Assembly: GCF_030123365.1 (NCBI RefSeq)
Contig: NZ_CP126107.1
Coordinates: forward strand, 4,673,501 to 4,737,500
From: Neobacillus sp. SuZ13
Lineage (GTDB): Bacteria; Bacillota; Bacilli; Bacillales; Cytobacillaceae
Length of the DNA stretch: 64,000 nt
Direction: 5' to 3'
Shown here: positions 43,086 to 51,137 of the stretch, piece by piece
Layout of the letters: every line of letters starts with the position of its first letter
How positions within the stretch are numbered: position 1 is the first letter of the stretch
Made by a program: the position numbers and the translations under genes
Notes under the pieces: model-generated
Told to the model about the DNA's origin: nothing
Databases searched by the model: none
What the model saw: only the letters and a program-made list of their open reading frames with translations

Positions 43086-43099
43086 AGAAATCGCTTCCA
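43086..43099 (-). promoter_or_regulatory. cre-like site before the MFS gene
   Basis: On the minus strand TGGAAGCGATTTCT matches the cre consensus at 12 of 14 positions and lies about 20 bp before the start codon. This is compatible with carbon catabolite repression of the transporter. Confidence 0.5.
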
Positions 43100-43137
43100 A
43101 ATTAAATTAAGAATATTATAACAATTCCAGGCATTCC

Positions 43138-43149
43138 TTGGTTAACCAA
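43138..43149. promoter_or_regulatory. Perfect 12-bp palindrome TTGGTTAACCAA upstream of the MFS gene
   Basis: TTGGTTAACCAA lies about 70 bp before the MFS start and about 20 bp upstream of a TATAAT-like element at about 43116-43121. It looks like an operator, but no matching regulator gene is visible nearby. Confidence 0.4.
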
Positions 43150-43279
43150 TTGATAGATAGCCATCGTGCAAAGTCTATAGAGGATAAAATTCTGAGTCTT
43201 ACCATTTTCTGCTTTATTTCTAATCATTTAAACACGATCGCAAAAATTAATAAATGAACTTTTATAACTTAATGCCGTC

Positions 43280-43307
43280 CCCCTAAAATCTAAGAAGATT
43301 TTAGGGG
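43280..43307. terminator. Hairpin between the ALDH and MFS genes
   Basis: CCCCTAAAATCT and AGATTTTAGGGG form a perfect 12-bp stem with a 4-nt loop. On the operon strand no T run follows, so it probably tunes read-through or protects the upstream mRNA rather than stopping transcription completely. Confidence 0.55.
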
Positions 43308-43326
43308 TTTAATGGAATCTATCTTT

Positions 43327-44793
43327 TTATGCTTTTACAAATACTGTTTTGATTGCAGTAAAGAATTCGACCGCAGCCTGGCCCTGCTCACGGGAGTGCG
43401 AGCTGGACTGTTTCATGCCGCCGAATGGTGCCTGTAATTCAACACCAGCAGTTTCCGCGTTAATCCGCACAAGTCCGGCCTCGATGTCGTTGATAAACGA
43501 CATCATGGTGCCGATGTCTTTTGTATAAATAGAGGCACTAAGCCCGTACTCGACATCATTAGCCTGCGTTAACGCTTCCTCAATTGATTCCACTTTAATA
43601 AGTGCCAGCACCGGACCAAAAATCTCCTCCTGGGCAATGACCATTCCATTCGTAACCTCATCAAATATGGCAGGCTGGATAAAAAAGCCGTTTTCGCCTC
43701 CGTTCTCCGTGTACCGTTCACCGCCGTATATCAATCTTGCACCCTCTGCTTTCCCTTTTTCAATATAAGAGAGAACGGTTTTCATCTGATTCTCACTGGC
43801 ACATGGTCCCATCCATGAATTGCCTTCCATGCCGTTTCCAATTGTAATTTCTTTGACCTGCTCAAGCAGCTTCTCTTTAAATGCATCGTATACCTCTGCG
43901 TGAACGAATACCCGGCTTGTAGCAGTACACTTTTGTCCTGTCGAACGAAGACCGCCGTTAATTGTTCCTTCTACCGCCAAATCTAAATCCGCATCTGCTG
44001 TAATAATGACAGGATTTTTCCCGCCCATTTCCAGCTGATATTTTGCTCCACGGGCCAGAGCTGCCTGACCAATTTGTTTCCCAGTGGCATTGGAGCCTGT
44101 AAACGTAATGCCGTTTACGTCTGAATGGTTAACGATTGCTGTGCCGACTTCGGATCCAGCCCCTGTAACCATATTGACTACACCTGCTGGGATGCCGGCC
44201 TCATGCATACACTCCATAATCTTTGCTGCTGTAACAGCTGCTTCCTGTGCCGGTTTAAACACAATGGTATTCCCATAAATCAAGGCAGGGGCCATCTTCC
44301 AAATCGGGATGGCTACCGGAAAATTCCAAGGGGAAATTACACCGATGACTCCAAGCGGAACGCGTGTCGTAAACATTAACGCCTTGCTGTCAGTGGATGG
44401 TATCACATCACCCGCTTTACGCATCCCCTCACCAGCATAGTAACGGAGGATGGCAATCCCACGAATTGTCTCACCTTTTGCTTCAGGGAACGTTTTACCC
44501 ATCTCTCTTGTCATCGTTTCGGCAACCTCTTCAAGCCGCCTTTCCAGACTATTTGCTATTTTATAGAGATAATCACCTCGTTCTGCTCCTGAAAGACGGC
44601 GCCACTCTTTTTGCGCTCTCTTGGCTGCATCCACAGCCCTGTCAACATCTTCCCTTGTCGAGCACTGTACGTAGCCGACGATTTCATTTTTATTGGCAGG
44701 ATTAATAGCTGCGCCGACTTTATTTCTGAGGGATGATACCCATTCACCGTTAATATAGTTAAGATGGGTTTTTACCTGAACTGAAGTGGTCAT
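43327..44793 (-). CDS. Aldehyde dehydrogenase, probable alpha-ketoglutarate semialdehyde dehydrogenase
   Basis: An NAD(P)-dependent aldehyde dehydrogenase of 488 residues. Catalytic residues are visible: N157 in SPWNFP, E255 in LEMGGKNP and nucleophile C289 in GQKCTATSR. In the context of a sugar-acid operon with a FAH enzyme and a UxaA-type lyase it is likely to oxidise 2,5-dioxopentanoate (alpha-ketoglutarate semialdehyde) to alpha-ketoglutarate. The ATG at 44791-44793 follows AAAGGAG; the longer frame has no ribosome site. Specificity is inferred from context. Confidence 0.85.
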   Translation of the reverse strand: MTTSVQVKTHLNYINGEWVSSLRNKVGAAINPANKNEIVGYVQCSTREDVDRAVDAAKRAQKEWRRLSGAERGDYLYKIANSLERRLEEVAETMTREMGKTFPEAKGETIRGIAILRYYAGEGMRKAGDVIPSTDSKALMFTTRVPLGVIGVISPWNFPVAIPIWKMAPALIYGNTIVFKPAQEAAVTAAKIMECMHEAGIPAGVVNMVTGAGSEVGTAIVNHSDVNGITFTGSNATGKQIGQAALARGAKYQLEMGGKNPVIITADADLDLAVEGTINGGLRSTGQKCTATSRVFVHAEVYDAFKEKLLEQVKEITIGNGMEGNSWMGPCASENQMKTVLSYIEKGKAEGARLIYGGERYTENGGENGFFIQPAIFDEVTNGMVIAQEEIFGPVLALIKVESIEEALTQANDVEYGLSASIYTKDIGTMMSFINDIEAGLVRINAETAGVELQAPFGGMKQSSSHSREQGQAAVEFFTAIKTVFVKA

Positions 44794-44816
44794 GAATAAA
44801 ACTCCTTTCCATATTC

Positions 44817-45986
44817 CTAAAATGTAGGGCCAATGCGCCAAATACCAAAATCATACTGCTTCAGAATTTCTGCCTTCGTCAGCTTTCCAGAAGCAACAAG
44901 CTCAATTTCATCAAAAATATGCTGGCCAACCGACTCTATTGATTCAATGCCTTCGATAATCGCTCCGGCATTCAAATCGATGTTATCTCCCATTCTTTCA
45001 AAAATTCCAGTGTTGGTTGCAATTTTTATAACAGGAGCAATAGGTGATCCGGTCGGTGTACCTCTTCCTGTAGTAAACAAAACGATTTGGGCTCCACCAG
45101 CCACCATCCCCGTTAGCTGTTCAATATCATGTCCCGGTGTATCCATCCAAACCAGACCTTTTTTGGATGGGACTTGTGCATAATCGATCACTTCTTGTAA
45201 TGGGCTGCTGCCAGACTTATTGGAAGCACCTAACGATTTTTCTTCGAGAGAACTCAACCCTCCCTTGATATTTCCAGGGCTTGGATTCCCTGTACGGATA
45301 TCTACTCCCATCATGATGGCCCGATTTTCCATAGCACCGATTACTTCATATACTCGCTTGGCTGTCCTGTCATCGACTGCACGTTGTGCCAATAAATGTT
45401 CAGCACCAATTAGTTCTGTCGTTTCGGCTAAAATCGCAGTACCTCCGTGATCAACAAGCATGTCGCTAACGACCCCTACGGCTGGATTGGCTGATAGACC
45501 GGAACATGCATCTGAACCGCCGCACTCGGTCCCGATAATGAGCTCACTGAAATCACAGAGTTCCTTCATTTGGGCGGAAGCATCCTGCACCATTTTCACT
45601 GCTATTCTAGATCCTTCAGCGATGGCACCAAGTGTTCCATTGTGCTCCTGAATGGAAACCACTTCAACCGGCTTTCCTGTCTTGGCTATCTCTCCTGCAA
45701 CACTGCGTGCTTGATGGGTTTCACAGCCAAGCCCTAGAACTACCACGCCATAAACATTGGGATTGGCCCCCATTCCTACGTAAGTACGGAATGTTTGATC
45801 ATAATCTACACCTACCTGTGCACATCCATGCTGATGTATAAAAGAGACCGTGCCTTGCACTAATTCGGTAATTTGTTTTGCTGCCTGGGTTGCACAAGTA
45901 ATCGTAGGCAAGATTAACACGTGGTTTCTTACCCCTACTTGACCGTTTGGGCGCCTATATCCCCAAAACTTCTTTCCACTATTCAA
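44817..45986 (-). CDS. UxaA-family sugar-acid lyase/dehydratase, large subunit
   Basis: A 389-residue homologue of the large part of altronate and galactarate dehydratases and of sulfolactate sulfo-lyase SuyB. Motifs: VGVRNHVLILPTITCA, HQHGCAQVG, GLGCET, IGTECGGSDACSGLSANPA and the C-terminal FTTGRGTPTGSPIAPVIKI. Conserved cysteines (HGCAQ, GCET, TECGG) probably bind iron. I place the start at a TTG at 45984-45986: GGGGGG lies 6 bases before it and it overlaps the small-subunit stop. It acts with the SAF subunit encoded just upstream; the exact substrate is unknown. Confidence 0.83.
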   Translation of the reverse strand: MNSGKKFWGYRRPNGQVGVRNHVLILPTITCATQAAKQITELVQGTVSFIHQHGCAQVGVDYDQTFRTYVGMGANPNVYGVVVLGLGCETHQARSVAGEIAKTGKPVEVVSIQEHNGTLGAIAEGSRIAVKMVQDASAQMKELCDFSELIIGTECGGSDACSGLSANPAVGVVSDMLVDHGGTAILAETTELIGAEHLLAQRAVDDRTAKRVYEVIGAMENRAIMMGVDIRTGNPSPGNIKGGLSSLEEKSLGASNKSGSSPLQEVIDYAQVPSKKGLVWMDTPGHDIEQLTGMVAGGAQIVLFTTGRGTPTGSPIAPVIKIATNTGIFERMGDNIDLNAGAIIEGIESIESVGQHIFDEIELVASGKLTKAEILKQYDFGIWRIGPTF

Positions 45987-46278
45987 CTTTATCCCCCCGT
46001 CCTCTTTTTCCTTCCAGATTGTGAATATGAACATGTTCACCCATATCAATCTTTGTAGTGGCTGAACCAATCACTTCACCATATTTAAGAATATCCTCCC
46101 CCTTGGAGATCGACTTGACAGCGAACTTATGCCCGAATTCAATTTTTTCCTTTAATTTAACGTCAAAGCTGTTCCCCTGGCATGTGACCTTGACATGACT
46201 CCCTGCTGGAATACCCTCTAAAGCCACAGCCACTTTATCATTCGGCTTCATCATCACCGTTTTAAAAGCTGTACTCAT
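45979..46278 (-). CDS. UxaA-family SAF-domain small subunit
   Basis: A 99-residue SAF-domain protein, the separate N-terminal part of altronate/galactarate dehydratase-type enzymes, similar in size and layout to SuyA. VALEGIPAGSHVKV and IEFGHKFAVKSISKGEDILKYGEVIG (in parts) are the SAF signatures; GEHVHIHNLEG is the usual C-terminal HVHN motif. AGGGGAG precedes the ATG. Its stop overlaps the TTG start of the large subunit by 8 bp, so the two subunits are made in step. Confidence 0.87.
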   Translation of the reverse strand: MSTAFKTVMMKPNDKVAVALEGIPAGSHVKVTCQGNSFDVKLKEKIEFGHKFAVKSISKGEDILKYGEVIGSATTKIDMGEHVHIHNLEGKRGRGDKVE

Positions 46279-46331
46279 CTTAAATCTCCCCTGCTTTATA
46301 TTGGACTTCTTATAAATAGTTAGAGAATGGT

Positions 46332-47231
46332 TTACAAATTGTGTACAACATTTTTTGCAAGATAGACAGTATTTTGTAAAACCCCAATATCAGATATGTC
46401 AATTTCTATTTGGTCTCCATCTGCTAACGTAAATTCATTTGGGGGAACAATACATGTGCCTGTCAATAAAACAGTGCCGTTAAAAATCAGATTATCTTTA
46501 AGAAGATATGAAACAAGCTCGTCAAATTTCCGCTTTAACTGGCGGGTATTAGCGCTCCCTTCCACCACTTTTTCGCCGTTCCGATAGATTCTGCAGGTAA
46601 TTTCAAATTGATAAGGATCTAGAACCGCTTCAGATAGAAGAATGGCTGGACCAATAGAACAAGAATTTCTCCAGATTTTTGCCTGGGGTAAATAAAGCGG
46701 GTTTTCCCCCTCAATATCACGGCAGCTGAGGTCATTTCCAATGGTATAACCTAAAATTTCTCCCTCGCTATTAATGACAAGCCCTAATTCCGGCTCAGGG
46801 ATTTGCCACTTAGAATCACTTCGAAGATATAACTTATCATTTGGACCCACTGTCCTTGCGGCTGTGGATTTAAGAAAAATTTCAGGACGTTTGGCATCAT
46901 AGACCTTGTCATAGACAGTGGTTAAACCGTTTATACCATCAATAGATTCGAAGTTTCTGGCGTCCCTGCTTCTTTCATATGTAACACCAGCCGCCCACAC
47001 TTCAGGAGCTTCAATCGGAACGAGCAATGATAATTTTTCAAGAGACTGTGATATTGGATCTAAGGTTGAGATAGCGTTTTCAACAAAGTGAAGAAGAGAA
47101 GTATCTTGATCTTTTGCTTGCTGAGCTAACTCAAAGAAATCTTTTTGTGGCAGTGAATAGATATGCCCCTCATTTGTTAAAGCAGCAAGAACTGGAACTG
47201 ACTTTTCATTTAAATAAGAAATAATACGCAT
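46332..47231 (-). CDS. Fumarylacetoacetate hydrolase family enzyme, probable 2-keto-3-deoxypentonate dehydratase
   Basis: A 299-residue FAH-fold protein. Metal ligands are expected in PEPELGLVI and the later GNDLSCRDIEGENPLY segment. FAH-family enzymes of this size include the archaeal 2-keto-3-deoxyarabinonate dehydratase, which yields alpha-ketoglutarate semialdehyde. Paired with an ALDH and a sugar-acid lyase, that activity fits best. Other FAH activities (hydrolysis of acylpyruvates, decarboxylation) cannot be excluded. It is first in the operon, behind a consensus sigma-54 promoter. Confidence 0.8.
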   Translation of the reverse strand: MRIISYLNEKSVPVLAALTNEGHIYSLPQKDFFELAQQAKDQDTSLLHFVENAISTLDPISQSLEKLSLLVPIEAPEVWAAGVTYERSRDARNFESIDGINGLTTVYDKVYDAKRPEIFLKSTAARTVGPNDKLYLRSDSKWQIPEPELGLVINSEGEILGYTIGNDLSCRDIEGENPLYLPQAKIWRNSCSIGPAILLSEAVLDPYQFEITCRIYRNGEKVVEGSANTRQLKRKFDELVSYLLKDNLIFNGTVLLTGTCIVPPNEFTLADGDQIEIDISDIGVLQNTVYLAKNVVHNL

Positions 47232-47319
47232 ATAGTCCTCCTTTTAAATATTAATTACAGCGTTTAAATGGTTGTTTCCCTCCCAATTAAATTTTTCATG
47301 CGTTCTCATTAATTTTAAG

Positions 47320-47335
47320 TGCAAATTTCGTGCCA
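47320..47335 (-). promoter_or_regulatory. Sigma-54 promoter of the sugar-acid operon
   Basis: On the minus strand TGGCACGAAATTTGCA matches the -24/-12 consensus TGGCAC-N5-TTGCA exactly, with the GG and GC at the required spacing. It lies about 90 bp before the FAH gene start. Confidence 0.9.
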
Positions 47336-47468
47336 AAAAGAAAGATGAATTCATTTTTTAAAAAAATAAACACCAAACTACCTATCAAATCAAGGTTTGT
47401 CATGCTCTAACAAAAATAACTCCTATTCAGTAAAGAACAAGAAACTATTTAATTTAATTACTTATTCA

Positions 47469-47519
47469 CTTCAAATCTTTCATATTTGAAATTCATATTT
47501 CAAATATGAAAGATTGAAG
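47469..47519. promoter_or_regulatory. Palindromic candidate enhancer (UAS) for the sigma-54 activator
   Basis: A perfect 17-bp inverted repeat, TCTTTCATATTTGAAAT (47476-47492) and its complement (47497-47513), surrounds a 4-bp centre. It extends to about 23 bp per arm with one bulge. Each arm also contains CATATTT-AAAT as a direct unit. It lies about 135-185 bp upstream of the -24 element, a normal place for a bacterial enhancer-binding protein. Confidence 0.75.
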
Positions 47520-47533
47520 ACTAATTTAAAGTA

Positions 47534-47568
47534 TAAAAAAACAAGGGGGTCTGCATGACCTCCCTTGT
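47534..47568 (-). terminator. Terminator after the sigma-54 activator gene
   Basis: On the minus strand ACAAGGGAGGT pairs with ACCCCCTTGT (one bulge) and is followed by seven T residues. It lies between the activator gene and the enhancer palindrome. Confidence 0.8.
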
Positions 47569-47693
47569 AAAAAAAATTGTTTCTTTTTTTCTATTCTTCA
47601 ATAAATCTTTTCGTTCATCTAACAAGTCTCTCCATTTCAACTGTAACAACTTAACCAACGCCTGTATAATAGTTAAATATAAAATGATGCAAC

Positions 47694-49604
47694 TCATTTA
47701 TGAAAATTCAACTTACGCCAAAGGGTGGTTTTACTTATTCCAAAATCCTTGCAAAGTCTATCCTTGTTTCCATGATAACGCTCAAGAAGCTGCTTCCAGA
47801 GCTGATTTTCCATGTCCTCAAATCGATTTGAAATGGCGACTTGTAACTCGTTTTGATTTTGTCCCCCTCTGTCGTAAAGCTTCCCTTTCTTCTCAGCCAA
47901 CAGCTCACAAATCTTGTGTTCTGTTAACTCTTCACCCTCCTCAGTACTAATGACTAACCTTTCGATGAAGTTTTGCAATTCCCGCGCATTACCAAACCAA
48001 TCGTAACTTTTTAGACAATCAAAAAGTTGATCCAGCGGCAAAAACAAAACCTTTTGCTCTTTTATACATTCGCTCTTGAAAAAGGATATAGCCATAGGGA
48101 CGATGTCGTCTTTACGCTGCCTAAGTGGTATTAATTGTAACTCCAATACACTCAGCCGGTAATAAAGATCTTCACGAAAACGCCCCAATCGAACTTCTTC
48201 ACGCAGCTCCCGGTTCGTAGCACAGATGATCCGAACATCAATCGGAGTTACCCGATCTCCTCCAACACGTCGAACCTCCTTTTCTTGCAATACCCTTAGG
48301 AGTTTCGCTTGAAAATTAAGGGAGATTTCCCCTAATTCATCGAGAAATAATGTACCTCCATGGGCTAATTCAAAAAGCCCCATCTTACCTCCCTTCAGTG
48401 CCCCTGTAAAAGTACCCTCGACATATCCAAAAAGTTCACTTTCGAGTAGATTTTCACTCAATGCAGCACAGTTAACGGAAACAAAAGGTCCCTTAACCCG
48501 CTTACTCTCATTATGAATGCTCTGTGCAAAGAGTTCCTTTCCTGTCCCCGTCTCACCATAAATTAAAACTGTACCGTTAGATTTAGCATACTGTCTGGCT
48601 TGTTGAATACATTTGAGCATTTCTGGGCTATCACCCTGAATATCATTGAAGGATTTCTTGGCCACTAATCCTTTTTCATTAAGCCTAGTCCTGATGTTCA
48701 TTTCTAAATTTTGAATTTCACCAATTTCTTGAAAAATAGCCACTGCTCCATGGAATCTACCATGAATGATAATAGGAATCCGATTACAAACAATCTTCTT
48801 TCCATTAATCTTAAGAAGGATATTTTTTTCCTCATCATGTTCGGATAAAACTTTATTCAATAGACTTTCGGGTAAGCACTCAGTTAACTTATTCCCGAGT
48901 ACCTGGTTTATTGGCACGCCAAATATTCTCTCAGCTGATGCATTATAAACGGTAACCTTCTCGTTATTATCTATTGTAAGAACTGCCTCAGTTGTAAAAT
49001 TAAGAATCGCTTCAAGTTGCTTTAAACGAGCCTTCTCCTTTTCCATTGATTTTAAAATTGTCGCGGCTTCACTAAGGGCAATTTGAAGGGACATAGGACC
49101 CGATTCTAAAAGACATCCATAGATTCCACGCTCTATTGCTTGTTGTGTGGCTACTACATCACCCACTACTGCATCTATTCCCTGTTCTTCAATAAGATGT
49201 TTCACCTTCGCAGGTATTTCGTTAGCATCTTGACAGGGCAAAATTTGCAAATCTATGTCCATAATGTTATTAAAATGCTTAGCTTGAAATAAAATATTTA
49301 ACGTCGTGATAAAGGCGATTTTTTTAAAACCTTGCTCACTTGCCTTACTTAACGCCATTAAAATGTCGACAGACGTAACGGGTATTTCAATGACAGGTAA
49401 ATCGAATGAATTTCGTAAAGCTTGGGCTGTTCCCCCACGAGAGATGAGGATCTCTACACCTTGATTGATATAAGATCTGATTTCATCAAGATTTTCCTTG
49501 AGATTCCCTGGAATAACGGCATAGGGTATATCACAAATTTCATTCATTCTTTCGGCTTGCTCTACTAAGGCTTCATAGGGGGCAATGACGAGTATATTGT
49601 TCAT
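47694..49604 (-). CDS. PrpR-type sigma-54-dependent transcriptional activator
   Basis: A 636-residue enhancer-binding protein. Domains in order: PrpR N-terminal sensor (residues about 15-190, with ISRGGTAQALR and VGDVVATQQAIERG), PAS (about 195-300), AAA+ domain (about 320-550) with Walker A GETGTGKE (350-357), Walker B LFLDELGE, and a C-terminal helix-turn-helix (GNKDRLCKDFGISKTTLWRKL). The sigma-54 contact loop is GTFTGA (397-402) instead of GAFTGA. It lies upstream of, and in line with, the operon carrying a consensus -24/-12 promoter. Its effector is probably the sugar acid or an intermediate. Confidence 0.92.
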   Translation of the reverse strand: MNNILVIAPYEALVEQAERMNEICDIPYAVIPGNLKENLDEIRSYINQGVEILISRGGTAQALRNSFDLPVIEIPVTSVDILMALSKASEQGFKKIAFITTLNILFQAKHFNNIMDIDLQILPCQDANEIPAKVKHLIEEQGIDAVVGDVVATQQAIERGIYGCLLESGPMSLQIALSEAATILKSMEKEKARLKQLEAILNFTTEAVLTIDNNEKVTVYNASAERIFGVPINQVLGNKLTECLPESLLNKVLSEHDEEKNILLKINGKKIVCNRIPIIIHGRFHGAVAIFQEIGEIQNLEMNIRTRLNEKGLVAKKSFNDIQGDSPEMLKCIQQARQYAKSNGTVLIYGETGTGKELFAQSIHNESKRVKGPFVSVNCAALSENLLESELFGYVEGTFTGALKGGKMGLFELAHGGTLFLDELGEISLNFQAKLLRVLQEKEVRRVGGDRVTPIDVRIICATNRELREEVRLGRFREDLYYRLSVLELQLIPLRQRKDDIVPMAISFFKSECIKEQKVLFLPLDQLFDCLKSYDWFGNARELQNFIERLVISTEEGEELTEHKICELLAEKKGKLYDRGGQNQNELQVAISNRFEDMENQLWKQLLERYHGNKDRLCKDFGISKTTLWRKLNFHK

Positions 49605-50086
49605 TAAGTAGACACCTCTATCTTTTTAAAATAATCTGCGAAATTAAATGCGGCTTTATCTCCCCCATAAACAGGGAGGTGATCAAACCATTCCCCTTGA
49701 CAAACCTCTCTCTAAAGATTAAAAGATGAGATTTACTAATCACTTAAAATGACGGAATCATTTTAATATCTTTAACTATATTTATAACTTTTTAGTATCG
49801 TAAGTTTTGTGTGGAGCTATTTGGATTGTTAGCGATTTCAGTACAATTATACAGAAAAACTGATTAACCGTTCTTTTTGTTAAGTGGTTCGAACTGTTCA
49901 AGTTCTCTTTAAACTAGTATAAAGCTCAAAGAAGGTTCTTTGTACTCCTTTATTTTGGACATAAAGAAAAAGCTCAACGCAAACGTTTTCGAGCAAATGA
50001 AAAAGCACCACATAGGGTGCTTTCAAATGTTTTTATTCCACTGACAAAAAAACACGAAAAATACTCTGTTTTTTCTCTGTGTAGAA
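49605..50086 (-). other. Intergenic region before the activator gene
   Basis: About 480 bp without a gene. It holds the terminator of the L,D-transpeptidase gene (49999-50023) and probably the activator promoter. A TATAAT-like element on the minus strand lies at 49846-49851, without a good -35. No second -24/-12 element was found, so the activator is probably transcribed with sigma-A. I see no further structure. Confidence 0.4.
49999..50023 (-). terminator. Terminator after the L,D-transpeptidase-like gene
   Basis: GAAAGCACC and GGTGCTTTTTC on the minus strand form a 9-bp stem with a 6-nt loop followed by T residues. Confidence 0.85.
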
Positions 50087-50980
50087 TTAGTATTTATTTA
50101 GCTCCTTAATCGGAGTTTGAATGATAACTGGATTCTTTTTAGGATTCAACCATTTCAAGATGTTTACAACATTCTTTTGAGAAGTTGAGGTACATCCGAG
50201 CGTGTAGCCACTTCCAATGTGGAAGAAGATAGCACTGCCTTTATACGGAGTTCGTTGTGTATTGTAGTTGATAACGAAACCGTAGGTATAAGCTGAGATA
50301 TTCATGTTTTCAGCACTCTTCCATTGACCTCGTGTTTTACTTCTTGATTGCCAAGTGTTGTAAAGTTTTGAAGTTGGATCATCTACCCAAACATCATCGA
50401 TTGTGATTTTTCGGTAAGGCATTTTGGTACCCGGATTTCCATAACGTCCAAATGCTGTACCAATTGAATACTTTCCAATTGGAGACTTTTTACCGCCTTC
50501 ATGCATATTTGCTGCAGAGGCAAATCCATATTTACCAATATGGCCTGTTGTGGTTAAAACAGGAATCCATTTACCTTGGGAATTTCTTTCAAATGTACGA
50601 ATTTGAGCATTAGGGGTATTGTACCCATTAGAAGTGACAAGAATTAACTGTTTGTTGCTTCCTACTGTCTTTAAACCTGCCGCCAAATTCTTAGGAGGTG
50701 CGGGTTTTTTAGTCGTTAGGTATTGATTGGATGCCCAACCTGTTTTACCACCAACAGTTACTCTATCCCAAGACCCTTTAGTTTGTGAAACTTTTACAGC
50801 TTGGTTTTTCTTAACAGTTGTTACCACTTTGTAGGTCGTTCCCGGTCCAGTTCTGACATTCAATGCAGTCGCTGTGACATATTTTGTTACGCTTGTCGCA
50901 GCATGAACCGGTTTAACCGCATGAAATCCTGTAAATAAAACAAACATTGCAACAAAGATTGCAAATCCTTTTTTAAACAT
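50087..50980 (-). CDS. Secreted SH3b / L,D-transpeptidase-like protein
   Basis: A secreted cell-wall protein of 297 residues. The signal peptide (FAIFVAMFVLFTGFHAVKPVHA) probably ends at AxA near residue 28. A bacterial SH3 domain follows at about 33-90 (ALNVRTGPGTTYKVV, GWASNQYLTT). The C-terminal domain (about 105-290) looks like an L,D-transpeptidase: GKKSPIGKYSIG and FFHIGSGYTLGCTSTS, with histidine and catalytic cysteine in the HxxSxxTxGC-type arrangement. It would cross-link or hydrolyse peptidoglycan stem peptides; enzyme activity is inferred. Confidence 0.85.
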   Translation of the reverse strand: MFKKGFAIFVAMFVLFTGFHAVKPVHAATSVTKYVTATALNVRTGPGTTYKVVTTVKKNQAVKVSQTKGSWDRVTVGGKTGWASNQYLTTKKPAPPKNLAAGLKTVGSNKQLILVTSNGYNTPNAQIRTFERNSQGKWIPVLTTTGHIGKYGFASAANMHEGGKKSPIGKYSIGTAFGRYGNPGTKMPYRKITIDDVWVDDPTSKLYNTWQSRSKTRGQWKSAENMNISAYTYGFVINYNTQRTPYKGSAIFFHIGSGYTLGCTSTSQKNVVNILKWLNPKKNPVIIQTPIKELNKY

Positions 50981-51075
50981 CTACTTCAATTCTCCATTCT
51001 AGTCATGATAACTTATTTATTTTTATTATATAACGATTATATCATTCTATTTCAATAGGAATTAAAGCACATTTA

Positions 51076-51098
51076 AAAGGGCCGTCCTGGCCCTTTTT
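51076..51098. terminator. Terminator between the response regulator and the L,D-transpeptidase-like gene
   Basis: AAAAGGGCC and GGCCCTTTT form a 9-bp stem with a 5-nt loop. The T run is better on the plus strand, but the site lies just after the minus-strand regulator gene. Confidence 0.65.
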
Positions 51099-51137
51099 TG
51101 TTTTTGCCAAGAGGAAACTCGTTTGAACGAGAGCAAT

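Noticed and set aside
49960..50000. cre site near CGCAAACGTTTTCG
   Set aside because: Only about 11 of 14 positions match, and it lies several hundred bases from the activator start.
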